Shown one piece after another: positions 26,975 to 36,694 of a stretch of 64,000 nt of DNA (the stretch's first letter is position 1; each line of letters starts with the position of its first letter). The notes below the pieces were generated by a model, which was not told the origin of the DNA, made no database searches, and saw only the letters and a program-made list of their open reading frames with translations. The translations under genes and the position numbers were made by a program. The DNA comes from Niabella pedocola (lineage in GTDB: Bacteria > Bacteroidota > Bacteroidia > Chitinophagales > Chitinophagaceae), in assembly GCF_021044425.1 (NCBI RefSeq), contig NZ_JAJNEC010000005.1, forward strand, positions 1,984,001-2,048,000, in the 5' to 3' direction.

Positions 26975-28609
26975 CTATTCCACAATTTTTGTAATAAGCG
27001 AATCATTGGGCCCACTACGGCCGCTTTCTATATCCGCAATAGTAGCCGCTTCATGACCATCTTCCGTTTTTTGAAATAGTTCGACCACGGTCTGCTTCCG
27101 GGCTGTGGTCCAACGGCCCAGGGTAATATTATATACGCCGCCCATCATATTATATAAGCCTGCATCTGCCGGTGCAGTGGGGTTGGCAGCATTTACTGCG
27201 TAGGGCATGTTGGTGGTATTACCGGTAGAACGATAATGCAAATAAGGTACCACCATCGGTTTGTACGTATCCGGATCGATACCCACAGAATACATCGAGT
27301 ACCAGTCGTTATTACAGATCCGGTAGCCTAATATGGGGTTCTTGGATGGATCATAAAGAGAGGTGGTTCCTCCCGTGGCTACAAATAGCACATCTTCCGG
27401 AACTGATTTTTCGGTAACCGTGGTTCCTTTAAACAATGCCACACCACAGGCGTTTCCGTTATTGGGCCAGGGGCCGGAGCTGCTAAATGTACTGGCCCGT
27501 GCCAATCCTCCATCACCGGCATTGGTTCCGCTGGTAGCAAACGTTTTTTGATACCAGTTCGTTTCAGCGGGAAAAGAAACGGTGCCCGCATTGCCATTGA
27601 TCTTCCTGTTCTGGAAACCGAAATAAAAGAATTGTCCTTTGAGTGCCTTACCCGATGTTATATTCCATTTGATGGTGCGCTGCCCGCCGGTGGCCCATCC
27701 GGCATCAAGCGCAGGAGTAGCGGTGCCGGCATTGGCACAAAAAACAATGCTGTACGGCGTAACAGAAAAATCAATATCCCTGGTGGCGATCATCTGCACG
27801 TATTCATTGCCGCCATCTCCGCCTTTGGGATCGCCCATAAACCCGGAGATGATCAGGTCCTGTGCGGAAGAACCCATATCGATCATATCATCTCCCGCTC
27901 TCGTTCTAAGTTGTACGGCACCTTCCGTTGTACCAAAAGGGATCCCTACATAAGCACCCAGTCCGTACGGCGCATTATTCGCATAACTTACATCTGGATT
28001 CGTATACAACGTAACATCTCCAAAACCATCGTTAATTTTTTTAGCGCCGCTGATCACATCCCCTGGCTGCGGTGCCGGGTTGAAGCCGGATTTGTTAATA
28101 ATGCACAGCGAGCTTTCATAATCGCCCGGCTTTGCCTGCAGCTGAACGGAAGTTATGGCATTTAATGCCACTTTCCCTTTGCCTTTGGGCGTAATGTTGG
28201 ACGTGGTAATTCCCGTAAGGGTTAAAATACCGTTTTTCCGGGTTATGGTACTGCCAACGATGTCGATCATTACCGAATCGCCCGGATGATAATTGGCGGC
28301 TTCTGTGCCAAGATCAATAGAGATCCCTCTTAGTAAACTTAACCGGCGACTGTCCTGCACCACCAACAAGCCCTCCGGAATATTTCCGGCGGTATGGTCG
28401 GATATTACCACAGCTGCGAGCCGGGTACCACCAAACAGCATCTCCTTGGTAAGTGTTACGTCCTGATCCTTGTAAATCGGACGCACATCCAGGATGGCAA
28501 CCACATCATAGGGCGTTCCGCCCGGATAATTTTCGTATGTGTTTTTGGTACAGCCGTTGATCACCGCTGCTACACCTAACACTAAAAAAAGATTGACTAT
28601 CTGTTTCAT
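26975..28609 (-). CDS. SusCD-associated surface lipoprotein, DUF5689 type
   Basis: 544 residues. The frame is open to 28786, but MKQIVNLFLVLGVAAVINGCTKN at 28609 is the evident lipoprotein start. The N-terminal ~220 residues (RLAAVVISDHTAGNIPEGLLVVQD, HPGDSVMIDIVGSTIT) match the DUF5689 OB-like domain found downstream of SusCD pairs. The remaining ~320 residues form a separate beta-rich domain and may bind substrate. 82 bp after susD, so likely in the same operon. Confidence 0.75.
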   Translation of the reverse strand: MKQIVNLFLVLGVAAVINGCTKNTYENYPGGTPYDVVAILDVRPIYKDQDVTLTKEMLFGGTRLAAVVISDHTAGNIPEGLLVVQDSRRLSLLRGISIDLGTEAANYHPGDSVMIDIVGSTITRKNGILTLTGITTSNITPKGKGKVALNAITSVQLQAKPGDYESSLCIINKSGFNPAPQPGDVISGAKKINDGFGDVTLYTNPDVSYANNAPYGLGAYVGIPFGTTEGAVQLRTRAGDDMIDMGSSAQDLIISGFMGDPKGGDGGNEYVQMIATRDIDFSVTPYSIVFCANAGTATPALDAGWATGGQRTIKWNITSGKALKGQFFYFGFQNRKINGNAGTVSFPAETNWYQKTFATSGTNAGDGGLARASTFSSSGPWPNNGNACGVALFKGTTVTEKSVPEDVLFVATGGTTSLYDPSKNPILGYRICNNDWYSMYSVGIDPDTYKPMVVPYLHYRSTGNTTNMPYAVNAANPTAPADAGLYNMMGGVYNITLGRWTTARKQTVVELFQKTEDGHEAATIADIESGRSGPNDSLITKIVE

Positions 28610-28691
28610 CTTTATAATTTTTTTCCCGCATATCCTGGTATTCCTTCCGTCTATGGGGCTTTCTATTTTTAAAGTTATTCTGAGTGATTCC

Positions 28692-30278
28692 TTACGGCTT
28701 CTGCCACCATACATTGGTATTGATCTGATCCGGGCCCTGTGCGGCCACGGCCGTTTTATAATTGGTGGGGTTGGCAGACTGCACATAAACCGGATATACC
28801 AGCCGTGCCGGCATTACACCTCCGTTTTGCAAACCGGGGCCCTTGGGCAACTCCGGATGTCCTGTGCGCCGGTATTCAAACCACTGCTGCATATCGGTCA
28901 TAAATAATGCATAGTACTTCTGCAAATGGATCAGTTCCATTTTACTGTTTTCTCCCGGGCCGGCTTCCAGCGGAAGATCATCCTTCCATACAACGCTACC
29001 GGCGCCAAGATTTTCAATATGGGTGGCAAAATTTGTAGATGTGATGCTCTCCGGAAAGTCGGGCACCCAGTAGTTAATGGCAGAAGCGATACCCTGGTAA
29101 AAATACGTTTTTGCATCACCGCCAATCCAGCCTTTGGCCGCTGCTTCTGCAAGAATGAACTGCACTTCGGCGTATTGCATAATGATCCCCGTTAAGGCAT
29201 TTTGCTGCAGCGACATCACGCCACCGGTGCTGGAATTATCATTACTTTGGAAATAACATCCCTTGGCATCTCCGTGGCCGGGAGCATATCCGCTTTCCAC
29301 GCCAAACCATCCGCCTCCGCTGGCTTGTGAAATGCCCAAACGTCCGATGCTTCCATACCCATAGGGCTTACCTGCCTGAAACCTCGGGTCATTCCATGCA
29401 ACCAGCTGATCCAGGAAGAAACTACAGATGGCCGGGCTTCTAAAATCCTGTGCCCGGATTCCGTTTACATACGGAGAAGTATAAGGGTCTGTAGTGCTGG
29501 TGCCTCCGGTCCAGAGGATCCGGGCGCAATCGGCATTTGAGGTCATGATCGGATAATCTGCCGGGTTTTGAACGATCTGTTTTATTTTATCCTGGCATTG
29601 CTGCGCCACGTCGGCCTTTCCGGATATCCGGAGCAATAACCGCAGGTATAAAGAATTTCCAAACTTTCTCCATTTTGAAATATTCCCCCCATAAACCGGA
29701 TCACTCGACTGCACAATGTGCATAGAATCGTTTACCAACAACTGATTGGCCTCTTCGAGCTTTTTAAATAAATCCAGATAAATATCTTTTTGCCGGTCGA
29801 AGGCCGGTTGCATATTTCCCTGTTTTCCTTTTAGCGCATCAAAGTAGGGAATATCTCCATATGTATCCGTTAAGTTCGCAAAGGCCCAGGCTTCGCAAAT
29901 GCGGGCAATGCCCTGGTAAGACGTGTTTATAATATCTCCCCGGCTTGCCAGGCTGTCAATATCCCGGAAATTAGTCAGCTGCACAAACCAGGCGTTCCAG
30001 AGATAGTCTGACTGGTTTGACCGGAAGGCATACCGGAACACCGTGTTATCACCATCACTGATACTCACCGTAACCTGCATCAGCTCATTATTAAAACTCC
30101 GGTTGCGCGACATACCCGGCCAAAGAGTATTATAGATTGCCGGCGCCAGTAACTTATCGGCTGAAGTATTTAAAATATTGATCGGGTCAATATTCATTTT
30201 TTCAAACCCTTTTTTGCAGGAGAACAGCGTTGACAACGTCAACAACACCACCCCTGCAGAAAATAATGTCTTTTTCAT
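28692..30278 (-). CDS. SusD/RagB-type outer-membrane lipoprotein
   Basis: 528 residues. MKKTLFSAGVVLLTLSTLFSCKK is a lipoprotein signal. The SusD-like helical TPR layout is recognisable: NELMQVTVSISDGDNTVF, FRDIDSLASRG, ARICEAWAFANLTDTYGDIPY and GNSLYLRLLLRISGKADV (TPR region), and the C-terminal half with YYALFMTDMQQWFEYRRTG. It caps the SusC barrel and binds the ligand at the surface. It follows susC by 11 bp. Confidence 0.95.
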   Translation of the reverse strand: MKKTLFSAGVVLLTLSTLFSCKKGFEKMNIDPINILNTSADKLLAPAIYNTLWPGMSRNRSFNNELMQVTVSISDGDNTVFRYAFRSNQSDYLWNAWFVQLTNFRDIDSLASRGDIINTSYQGIARICEAWAFANLTDTYGDIPYFDALKGKQGNMQPAFDRQKDIYLDLFKKLEEANQLLVNDSMHIVQSSDPVYGGNISKWRKFGNSLYLRLLLRISGKADVAQQCQDKIKQIVQNPADYPIMTSNADCARILWTGGTSTTDPYTSPYVNGIRAQDFRSPAICSFFLDQLVAWNDPRFQAGKPYGYGSIGRLGISQASGGGWFGVESGYAPGHGDAKGCYFQSNDNSSTGGVMSLQQNALTGIIMQYAEVQFILAEAAAKGWIGGDAKTYFYQGIASAINYWVPDFPESITSTNFATHIENLGAGSVVWKDDLPLEAGPGENSKMELIHLQKYYALFMTDMQQWFEYRRTGHPELPKGPGLQNGGVMPARLVYPVYVQSANPTNYKTAVAAQGPDQINTNVWWQKP

Positions 30279-30289
30279 ATTTAACTAAA

Positions 30290-33200
30290 TTAAAGTCCAA
30301 TATTTAAATTAAAACCAAACGTACGCGTAGAGGGAAACTGTCCCACTTCAAACCCGGTTACGATATCTGTTCCGCTAAGTGTACCAAATTCCGGATCAAA
30401 GATGGGCCAGGGCGACCAGATGAACAGATCGCGTCCATACACACCAATAGAAGCGGATTTTAATCCAATCCGTTTCAAGGTCTTTGGCTTAAAGGCATAG
30501 TAGATAGACGCCTCACGGAATTTGATAAAATCCGTCTTGAAGGTGCTTCCTTCTGCATTATAAGAGCCCATATTATATTGATAGTACTGATCGATATCCG
30601 TTGCCACCACATCGTTTTTCCGGTAGCCGGTAACTTCACCTTTATCATTGAGTACTTCCAGTACCCCGTTACCAATAATACCGTTATATCTGCCCGGTAG
30701 CGTGGTCTTCAGTTTTCCCTGCTCAATCATCTTATAATGTGTGAGGGAATAGGCCACGGCCCCGGCCTGCGCGTCAAACAACACCTTTAAGCTAAACTGC
30801 CGGTATTTAAAATTGTTACCAAGACTGGCTTTATATTTCGGTGTGGTATTCCCTAAGAAAATAATATTGCTTGTAATTTTCGGGAAGCCGGTTGCAGGAT
30901 CAAAGATTACCTGACCATCCGGGCTTCGCTGATAACCCAGTCCGTATAAATCACCCATACTGCCTCCAATGCTGGCTACGATCTGACCGCTGGCTATTTG
31001 CCCGGACCTCAGAAGAATGGTGCTATCCGGCATGGAAACGATCTTGTTTTTATTGGTGGCAAAAGTGGCAAACACATCCCAGCCAAATCCATTCCTGTTT
31101 ACAATGGGTTTTCCGTTCACCGATAATTCCAGCCCCCGGTTGTTCACCCGCCCGGCATTGATTACCGCATAGTCATAGCCCGAAGACCGGTCTAGGGTTC
31201 TTGTTAAGATCTGGTTGCGGGTATTTCCCCAATAAACAGCCAGGTCAAATCCTATCCGGTTTTTAAATAACTGCACCTCCGTTCCTAACTCAAAGGTTGT
31301 GGTGGTTAGCGGTTTCAGATTTTCATTAGGCAGCACCCTGGGATTGGATAACGCGCTGTCGGGAAAAAGGCCGCCGCCGCCCACTGTTGCAAGCTGATAG
31401 GTATAGGCTGTCCGATAGGGTGTAGTACTACCGCTTCCCACCTGCGATATGGAGGCCCTGAGTTTTGCATAACTAATCGCATCCGGAAGTTTTGTAAAAT
31501 CAGACAGTACAAAACTGGTATTTAAGGAAGGATAGAAAAAGCCTACATTATCCGTTCTGTTGGCGGTGGCCAACACACTGTTCCAGTCCTGCCTGCCGGT
31601 TAATTCTGCAAAAAGGTAATTTTTATAGCTGAAATTCACAATACCATACAAGCTGTTGATCTGATACCGGCTGGTATCCGGCAGATAAATCAACCCATAC
31701 AGATTACTATCCAGGTTGTATATACCAGGATAAGGCGAACCATTTAGCGAGTCAGGGAACTTCAATCCGTCTGCCCGAACATCTTTTTTATAATATTGAT
31801 TCTTAAGCTGGCTTCCACCCACCGATACGCCTATTTTTATATCCTTCGACAGGCTTTTGTTATACCGGGCCAAAAAGTCGTAACTGATCTCCCTGGAATA
31901 CACATCCTGCAGCCGTATTGAACCCTTGGTTAACCGGGTACCGGCATCGTAAGGCCGGTCCTGTTCCCGTTTATCCATAGACCAGTCCAGGTTTCCGCGC
32001 ACCATCAGGCTCAGTTCTTTTGTAAGCTGGTAGTTCAACTGCACATTACCGGTTACATTATTTCTACGGGTCTTATTTAAATATTCATTGACAATGGCAA
32101 AGGGATTTTGCGGAAAAGAACTAAACGGATACCGCATCTTCCGGTACATACTGTCGCTGCTATAAGAGCTACCCGGACTACCCATCCAGTAATTGCGCAG
32201 CCAGTTAAAATCAGCATTGGGCTGCCAGAAGATATACCAGTACATCAGCGACTGGTTTCCGTATCCCGCTGCCGGAAGGTTATCACTGCTTCTGTAACCA
32301 TAGTTTACTTTGGTAGACAATTTCAGTTTCTTGGTAATATCGGTGTTGGTTGTCAAACTTGCAGATTTCCGGTCGAACCCGGTATTAGGAACGATCCATT
32401 TGTTATTCTGCACCGCGCCGGTTACCCGGAACGCCGTGGTACCCAGTTTTCCGTCGAGACCCAGGTTATAGGTGAGGTTTTTACCCACATCCCAAAAGTC
32501 ATTAATATTATTATACGGGATCCATGGCGTTCTTTCAGTGGCCCGGGTTTGCGTTACGGGATCATATTGATAAAAAGATTGCCCGTCAAATTTAGGTCCG
32601 TAAGCAGAACTGGTTCCGCTGGTACTGGCACCGTCCACACCCGCACCGTAGGAATAGTAATTAGCTCCACCGGTACCCTGGCCATATTCATATTGAAGAT
32701 CGGGCGACCGGTTTAATGACTCCATAGAACCATTTGCAGAGAACCGTACATTGATCCGGCCCTTCTTTTTTGCTGCAGAAGACTTAGTGGTAATGATAAT
32801 GGCGCCGTTTGCACCCCGTTGCCCGTACAAGGCAGCAGCAGCCGGGCCCTTCAGTACCGAAACGCTTTCGATATCCTGTGGGTTTAAATCATTCAGCGAG
32901 CTACCGTAATCCGCCGGCAGGTTATCGCTGTTGGTAGCGTACACGTTATCGGATCGATTTGCAGAACGCCGTCCGCTACCGCTGCTGATCACCACTCCAT
33001 CCACAACGATCAGCGCTTCATTCTCGCCCGTAAGATTGTTCTCTCCGCGAAGGATGATCTTATTAGAACCGGCCGGACCAGAACCGGAGCGTACCAGGTT
33101 CAACCCTGCAACCTTTCCCGAAAGCGCATCCGTCCAGTTGGAAGATACCGCTTCCGTTAGCTGAGTGCTGTCGATTTTTGTAAGTGCATACCCCAGGGAT

Positions 33201-33580
33201 TTTTCCTGTCGCTTAATGCCCAACGCCGTAACCACCACTTCATCTTCCTGTTTACCTTCTCCTTCCAGCGCTATGTTGATGGTGGATTGTTGTTCTACTT
33301 TACGTTGCTGCTCTTTATACCCTACCGCAGAAAAAACCAATACTTCATTGTTCATTATAACAATGGAATACTGGCCCTGTGCGTTGGTGGTGGTTCCCCT
33401 CGAAGAACCTTTGATCAGCACCGTGGCATTGACAATGGGCTCCGACGTTTCCTTTGATGTAACGATGCCTTTTACCGTTTTGCCTTGTGCAAATAAAAGC
33501 ACCGGGGCCAGCAGCAGCGTTAAACCCAAAAGTAGCGGTTTTAAACGCAGGACCCGATGGATAGTTGATTGAACGATCAT
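30290..33580 (-). CDS. SusC/RagA TonB-linked outer-membrane transporter
   Basis: 1096 residues from the ATG of 33580; the frame runs on to 33772 but the signal peptide (LKPLLLGLTLLLAPVLLFAQ) fixes the start. An N-terminal carboxypeptidase-regulatory-like domain (about 35-110: GKTVKGIVTSKETSEPIVNA) precedes the plug (DIESVSVLKGPAAAALYGQR), then the beta-barrel, ending TRTFGFNLNIGL. It imports bound oligomers or diesters, driven by TonB. No sigma/anti-sigma pair or hybrid regulator is adjacent; the nearest regulator is the DeoR-type protein beyond glpD. Confidence 0.96.
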   Translation of the reverse strand: MIVQSTIHRVLRLKPLLLGLTLLLAPVLLFAQGKTVKGIVTSKETSEPIVNATVLIKGSSRGTTTNAQGQYSIVIMNNEVLVFSAVGYKEQQRKVEQQSTINIALEGEGKQEDEVVVTALGIKRQEKSLGYALTKIDSTQLTEAVSSNWTDALSGKVAGLNLVRSGSGPAGSNKIILRGENNLTGENEALIVVDGVVISSGSGRRSANRSDNVYATNSDNLPADYGSSLNDLNPQDIESVSVLKGPAAAALYGQRGANGAIIITTKSSAAKKKGRINVRFSANGSMESLNRSPDLQYEYGQGTGGANYYSYGAGVDGASTSGTSSAYGPKFDGQSFYQYDPVTQTRATERTPWIPYNNINDFWDVGKNLTYNLGLDGKLGTTAFRVTGAVQNNKWIVPNTGFDRKSASLTTNTDITKKLKLSTKVNYGYRSSDNLPAAGYGNQSLMYWYIFWQPNADFNWLRNYWMGSPGSSYSSDSMYRKMRYPFSSFPQNPFAIVNEYLNKTRRNNVTGNVQLNYQLTKELSLMVRGNLDWSMDKREQDRPYDAGTRLTKGSIRLQDVYSREISYDFLARYNKSLSKDIKIGVSVGGSQLKNQYYKKDVRADGLKFPDSLNGSPYPGIYNLDSNLYGLIYLPDTSRYQINSLYGIVNFSYKNYLFAELTGRQDWNSVLATANRTDNVGFFYPSLNTSFVLSDFTKLPDAISYAKLRASISQVGSGSTTPYRTAYTYQLATVGGGGLFPDSALSNPRVLPNENLKPLTTTTFELGTEVQLFKNRIGFDLAVYWGNTRNQILTRTLDRSSGYDYAVINAGRVNNRGLELSVNGKPIVNRNGFGWDVFATFATNKNKIVSMPDSTILLRSGQIASGQIVASIGGSMGDLYGLGYQRSPDGQVIFDPATGFPKITSNIIFLGNTTPKYKASLGNNFKYRQFSLKVLFDAQAGAVAYSLTHYKMIEQGKLKTTLPGRYNGIIGNGVLEVLNDKGEVTGYRKNDVVATDIDQYYQYNMGSYNAEGSTFKTDFIKFREASIYYAFKPKTLKRIGLKSASIGVYGRDLFIWSPWPIFDPEFGTLSGTDIVTGFEVGQFPSTRTFGFNLNIGL

Positions 33581-34031
33581 ACCTGTAGTATTATGTTTTA
33601 TTTTTCTTTCGGGATAAACCCGGATTGTTGCCCAACAGACATTATATACCTGAACCAGCCGGAGACTGATCATTGCACTGCCCTGCCTGCCGCATCCGGA
33701 GCACTCCGTAAGCAGCAGGTACCGCAATCCCTGATATATAAATAGATGCAGCCAGTAGTCGGTAATACGCAACAGTTTTATGGATGGACCCGCTGCCTGA
33801 TGCTACCGATGTCCAAACCTGGCCATCTGTAAAATTTCCCCGCCCTGCTTTTTTTAACAGGGCGCTTCCGATTCTTTTATGGATTTGTGCTCTTAAAAAA
33901 ACACAACGGGGGCCCAAATATAGAGCGCCATTGGTATGCGTTGAACAGCCGCTATGGTTGTTAACGAAAACATAATCTAACATGGCTGTTAGCGTATGAT
34001 GCAATCGACTCATATGGCATTCTTTTAATCG
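33581..34031 (-). promoter_or_regulatory. 450-bp susC leader without a gene
   Basis: No credible ORF. A minus-strand -7 box TATATTTG (33915-33922, exact TAnnTTTG) would give a leader of about 330 nt before the susC start. A CGCCCTG/CAGGGCG hairpin with an A-rich loop lies at 33841-33864 in that leader. No riboswitch that I recognise. Confidence 0.4.
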
Positions 34032-35594
34032 TTATTGCAAGATATATTGCTGTGCAAGTCCGTTAAATCGTTCCGTTTCTTCTTTTTCCCAGCGCTCATC
34101 TTTATCTAATGCCCGGGCCATGATGTTGGCTACCGCCCCACTGATCCGTATACTTTCGCGCGCATCCAGCAGCAGCGCCCGTGTTCTGCGCGCCAGCACA
34201 TCTTCCACCGTACGGGCCATTTCATTGGAAACAGCCCACTCTACCTGAGCCTTATTGATCCGGAGCCGCTCACTGATCCAGTGCCCGTTGCTCTTTTCTT
34301 TAATGTAGGCCGCGTCACTGCCATAAAAATAAAAGGGATCATTCCAATCTACGCCGGTGAAAAAGCCATGGATCCGCAAGTGTGGCGTTTGCGATGTCCG
34401 CTTTGACCATCCCAGCTTTTTTTCAACATTGTCCAGCATGTCTTCGCCCATCTTCCGGTAGGTGGTCCATTTTCCGCCGATGATGGTAAACAAGCCATTG
34501 GGAGAGATCATGATCTTATGGCTACGGGAAATTTCTTTTGTTTTTTGTGCCCCTTCTTTGGGTGCCGCCAGTGGGCGTAACCCCGCAAACACACTGAGCA
34601 CATCTTTGCGCGTCGGCTTTTTTACGAGGTAGGCGCCTGCCGTTTCAAGAATAAATTCTATTTCCTTTTCCAGCGGACGCGGCTCTACAGATGGTGCACC
34701 CACAAGCGTATCCGTTGTACCTACCACTACTTCATTATGCCAGGGCACTGCAAACAATACCCGTCCATCTGCAGTTTTTGGAATCATCAACGCATGAGAC
34801 GATGAAAAGAATTCACGGCTTAATACAAGGTGAATACCCTGACTGGCCACTACGCTCTTTGACGCAACCGGGTTATCCATCCGGAGAATATCATCTACAA
34901 ATACACCGGTAGCATTAATTACCGCCTTGGCCTTTATACTGTAGGTGGCCGAACGTTCCGTATCTTCCACAACAACACCGGAAGGCTGATGATTGCCGTC
35001 TTTCTGCAATCCGGTAACCTTCATATAATTCAACGCCACGCCGCCCTGTTCAATAATGGTTTGTGCCAGGTTCAGTGCCAGCCGCGAATCGTCGAACTGG
35101 CCATCATGATACAATACGCCGCCCACCAGTCCTTTTGCCTTTACATCCGGAATGGCTTCCAGTGTTTTCTTACGGGAGATAAATATGGAAGAACCCAGGG
35201 ACAACCGGCCGGCAATCCAGTCATAGGCCTTTAGCCCAATCGTATATTTGATCCGGTCCCAGAACGAATAAACCGGTACCACAAAGGTTTGATTTTTTAC
35301 CAGGTGGGGGGCGTTCTTTTGCAGCAATCCCCTTTCGATGCTGGCTTCCCGAACCAGGGCAATATCGCCTTGAGCCAGGTAGCGCACGCCACCATGCACC
35401 AGCTTGGTACTTCTGCTGGAAGTTCCTTTTGCAAAATCAAACTGTTCCAACAATAGCGTTTTATACCCACGGGTTACCGATTCCAGGGCTATGCCCAAAC
35501 CGGAGGCGCCACCACCGATTACTACCACATCCCATTCGCCGGCTGTAGTTGCCTTTTTTAACAGCTGTTCCCTATCGATAATTCCACTCTTCAT
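34032..35594 (-). CDS. glpD: glycerol-3-phosphate dehydrogenase (FAD, quinone-linked)
   Basis: 520 residues. It oxidises glycerol-3-phosphate to dihydroxyacetone phosphate at the inner membrane, passing electrons to quinone. FAD site VVVIGGGASGLGIALESVTR with LLEQFDFAKGTSSRSTKLVHGGVRYL; GVLYHDGQFDDSRLAL, AKAVINATGVFVDD, VPWHNEVVVGTTDT and ITGGKWTTYRKM follow in order (here IIGGKWTTYRKMGED). The C-terminal GlpD domain (about 380-515) is present. It lies between susC and the divergent DeoR-type regulator, with TTTCGAAA sites in its upstream region. Confidence 0.96.
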   Translation of the reverse strand: MKSGIIDREQLLKKATTAGEWDVVVIGGGASGLGIALESVTRGYKTLLLEQFDFAKGTSSRSTKLVHGGVRYLAQGDIALVREASIERGLLQKNAPHLVKNQTFVVPVYSFWDRIKYTIGLKAYDWIAGRLSLGSSIFISRKKTLEAIPDVKAKGLVGGVLYHDGQFDDSRLALNLAQTIIEQGGVALNYMKVTGLQKDGNHQPSGVVVEDTERSATYSIKAKAVINATGVFVDDILRMDNPVASKSVVASQGIHLVLSREFFSSSHALMIPKTADGRVLFAVPWHNEVVVGTTDTLVGAPSVEPRPLEKEIEFILETAGAYLVKKPTRKDVLSVFAGLRPLAAPKEGAQKTKEISRSHKIMISPNGLFTIIGGKWTTYRKMGEDMLDNVEKKLGWSKRTSQTPHLRIHGFFTGVDWNDPFYFYGSDAAYIKEKSNGHWISERLRINKAQVEWAVSNEMARTVEDVLARRTRALLLDARESIRISGAVANIMARALDKDERWEKEETERFNGLAQQYILQ

Positions 35595-35616
35595 TGTATC
35601 CTCCGGTTGTCTTTAT

Positions 35617-35659
35617 TTTCGAAACCTTAAAATTAAAAAGAAAACAAAAGATTTCGAAA
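35617..35659. promoter_or_regulatory. pair of TTTCGAAA palindromes upstream of glpD
   Basis: TTTCGAAA occurs at 35617-35624 and 35652-35659, 35 bp apart, in the 179-bp, very AT-rich region between glpD and the regulator gene. DeoR/GlpR-type repressors often recognise TTTCG-containing palindromes, so these are candidate operators. A related TTTCGAA lies at 23435-23441 upstream of glpK. Confidence 0.45.
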
Positions 35660-35760
35660 GCAATAATAACATTTAATATTGAAAAAAGAAAAAAATAATA
35701 ATAAATTAATAAGCAGGTGAAGCTTTCCTTTTATTTCTTTTACAAATAAAACAGAATCGC

Positions 35761-35768
35761 TATTTTTG
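35761..35768 (+). promoter_or_regulatory. -7 box TATTTTTG for the DeoR-type gene
   Basis: Exact TAnnTTTG match only 5 bp before the ATG at 35774. Transcription would start at or near the A of the start codon, so the message is probably leaderless or nearly so. Confidence 0.5.
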
Positions 35769-35773
35769 GATAT

Positions 35774-36544
35774 ATGAGTAGCTTAGTTGAACGTCATCAA
35801 CATATACTGGATTCCCTTAAAAAAAAGGGAATGGTACAGGTGTTGGATCTTTGCCAGGAGTTGGATGTTTCATCCGTAACAATCCGAAAGGATTTGCAGT
35901 TTCTTGAAGATAAAAACCAGCTTTTCCGTACCCACGGAGGGGCAACGCTGAGCAATCCATATATCGGTGACCGGCCAGTGGTGGAAAAAGTTCGAATGCA
36001 ATCGACCGAAAAGGAAAAAATAGGCCAATATGCAGCCGGATTAATCGAGCCGAATGACTGTATCCTCATCGCCTCCGGAACCACCGTTTTCTACTTCGCT
36101 AAATACATTCAACCAAAAGGAAACGTAACGGTCATTACGGCCGCACTGAATGTAGCCATGGAAATTGCCCATCACCCGGGTATTGAAGTGATCCAGCTGG
36201 GCGGCATTATGCGCAAAACCTCCTCATCCGTTACCGGTATCTATGCCGAAAAAATACTGGAAGACTTTTCCTGCAGCAAGTTATTCCTTGGAGTGGATGG
36301 CATCGACATGGAATTTGGGTTAACCACCACCAATATGATGGAAGCGCAACTCAACCGCAAAATGATCGCTGCTTCACGAAAAACCATTGTCCTGGCAGAT
36401 TCCAGCAAATTTGGAAAACGGGGATTTGGTAAGATCTGCGGACTGGAGGATATTGAACAGATCATTACCGACAGCAATATCTCTCCGCATATTGTAGATG
36501 AACTGCGGGCAGGGGGGATAGAAGTAACCGTACTGCCTGTTTAA
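35774..36544 (+). CDS. DeoR/GlpR-family transcriptional regulator
   Basis: 256 residues. N-terminal DeoR HTH (about 5-58): ERHQHILDSLKKKGMVQVLD and ELDVSSVTIRKDLQFLEDKN, then RTHGGATL, the classic junction. The C-terminal sugar-phosphate sensor (about 75-235) has LIASGTTVFYFAKYI, VITAALNVAMEIA, FLGVDGIDMEFGLTT and KTIVLADSSKFGKRGF. It likely represses glpD and perhaps glpFK and the SusCD operon until glycerol-3-phosphate accumulates. It is divergent from glpD. Confidence 0.93.
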   Translation: MSSLVERHQHILDSLKKKGMVQVLDLCQELDVSSVTIRKDLQFLEDKNQLFRTHGGATLSNPYIGDRPVVEKVRMQSTEKEKIGQYAAGLIEPNDCILIASGTTVFYFAKYIQPKGNVTVITAALNVAMEIAHHPGIEVIQLGGIMRKTSSSVTGIYAEKILEDFSCSKLFLGVDGIDMEFGLTTTNMMEAQLNRKMIAASRKTIVLADSSKFGKRGFGKICGLEDIEQIITDSNISPHIVDELRAGGIEVTVLPV

Positions 36545-36694
36545 TAACTGCTGACAGCGGCCTTGGAGCAGCGCACTTTTCTTTAGTGGCCGCTCTTTCA
36601 GGCAACAGGGCAACACCGTGTCGCCGAGTACGCATGCTGGTCGCACGGGTCCCCGATCCTCCCTGAAGCGTCTACGCCCGATATCTTTTCCCGG

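Noticed and set aside
33581..33772. Longer SusC start
   Set aside because: The extra 64 residues are not signal-like and the lipophilic signal peptide follows the ATG at 33580.
33642..34013. Minus-strand frame of 123 codons upstream of susC
   Set aside because: No signal, no family resemblance, poor start context; it is better explained as the susC leader.
36545..36694. Hairpin AGCGGCC...GGCCGCT as a terminator between the DeoR gene and GH92
   Set aside because: The loop is about 24 nt and there is no proper T-run, so it is too weak to list as a terminator.
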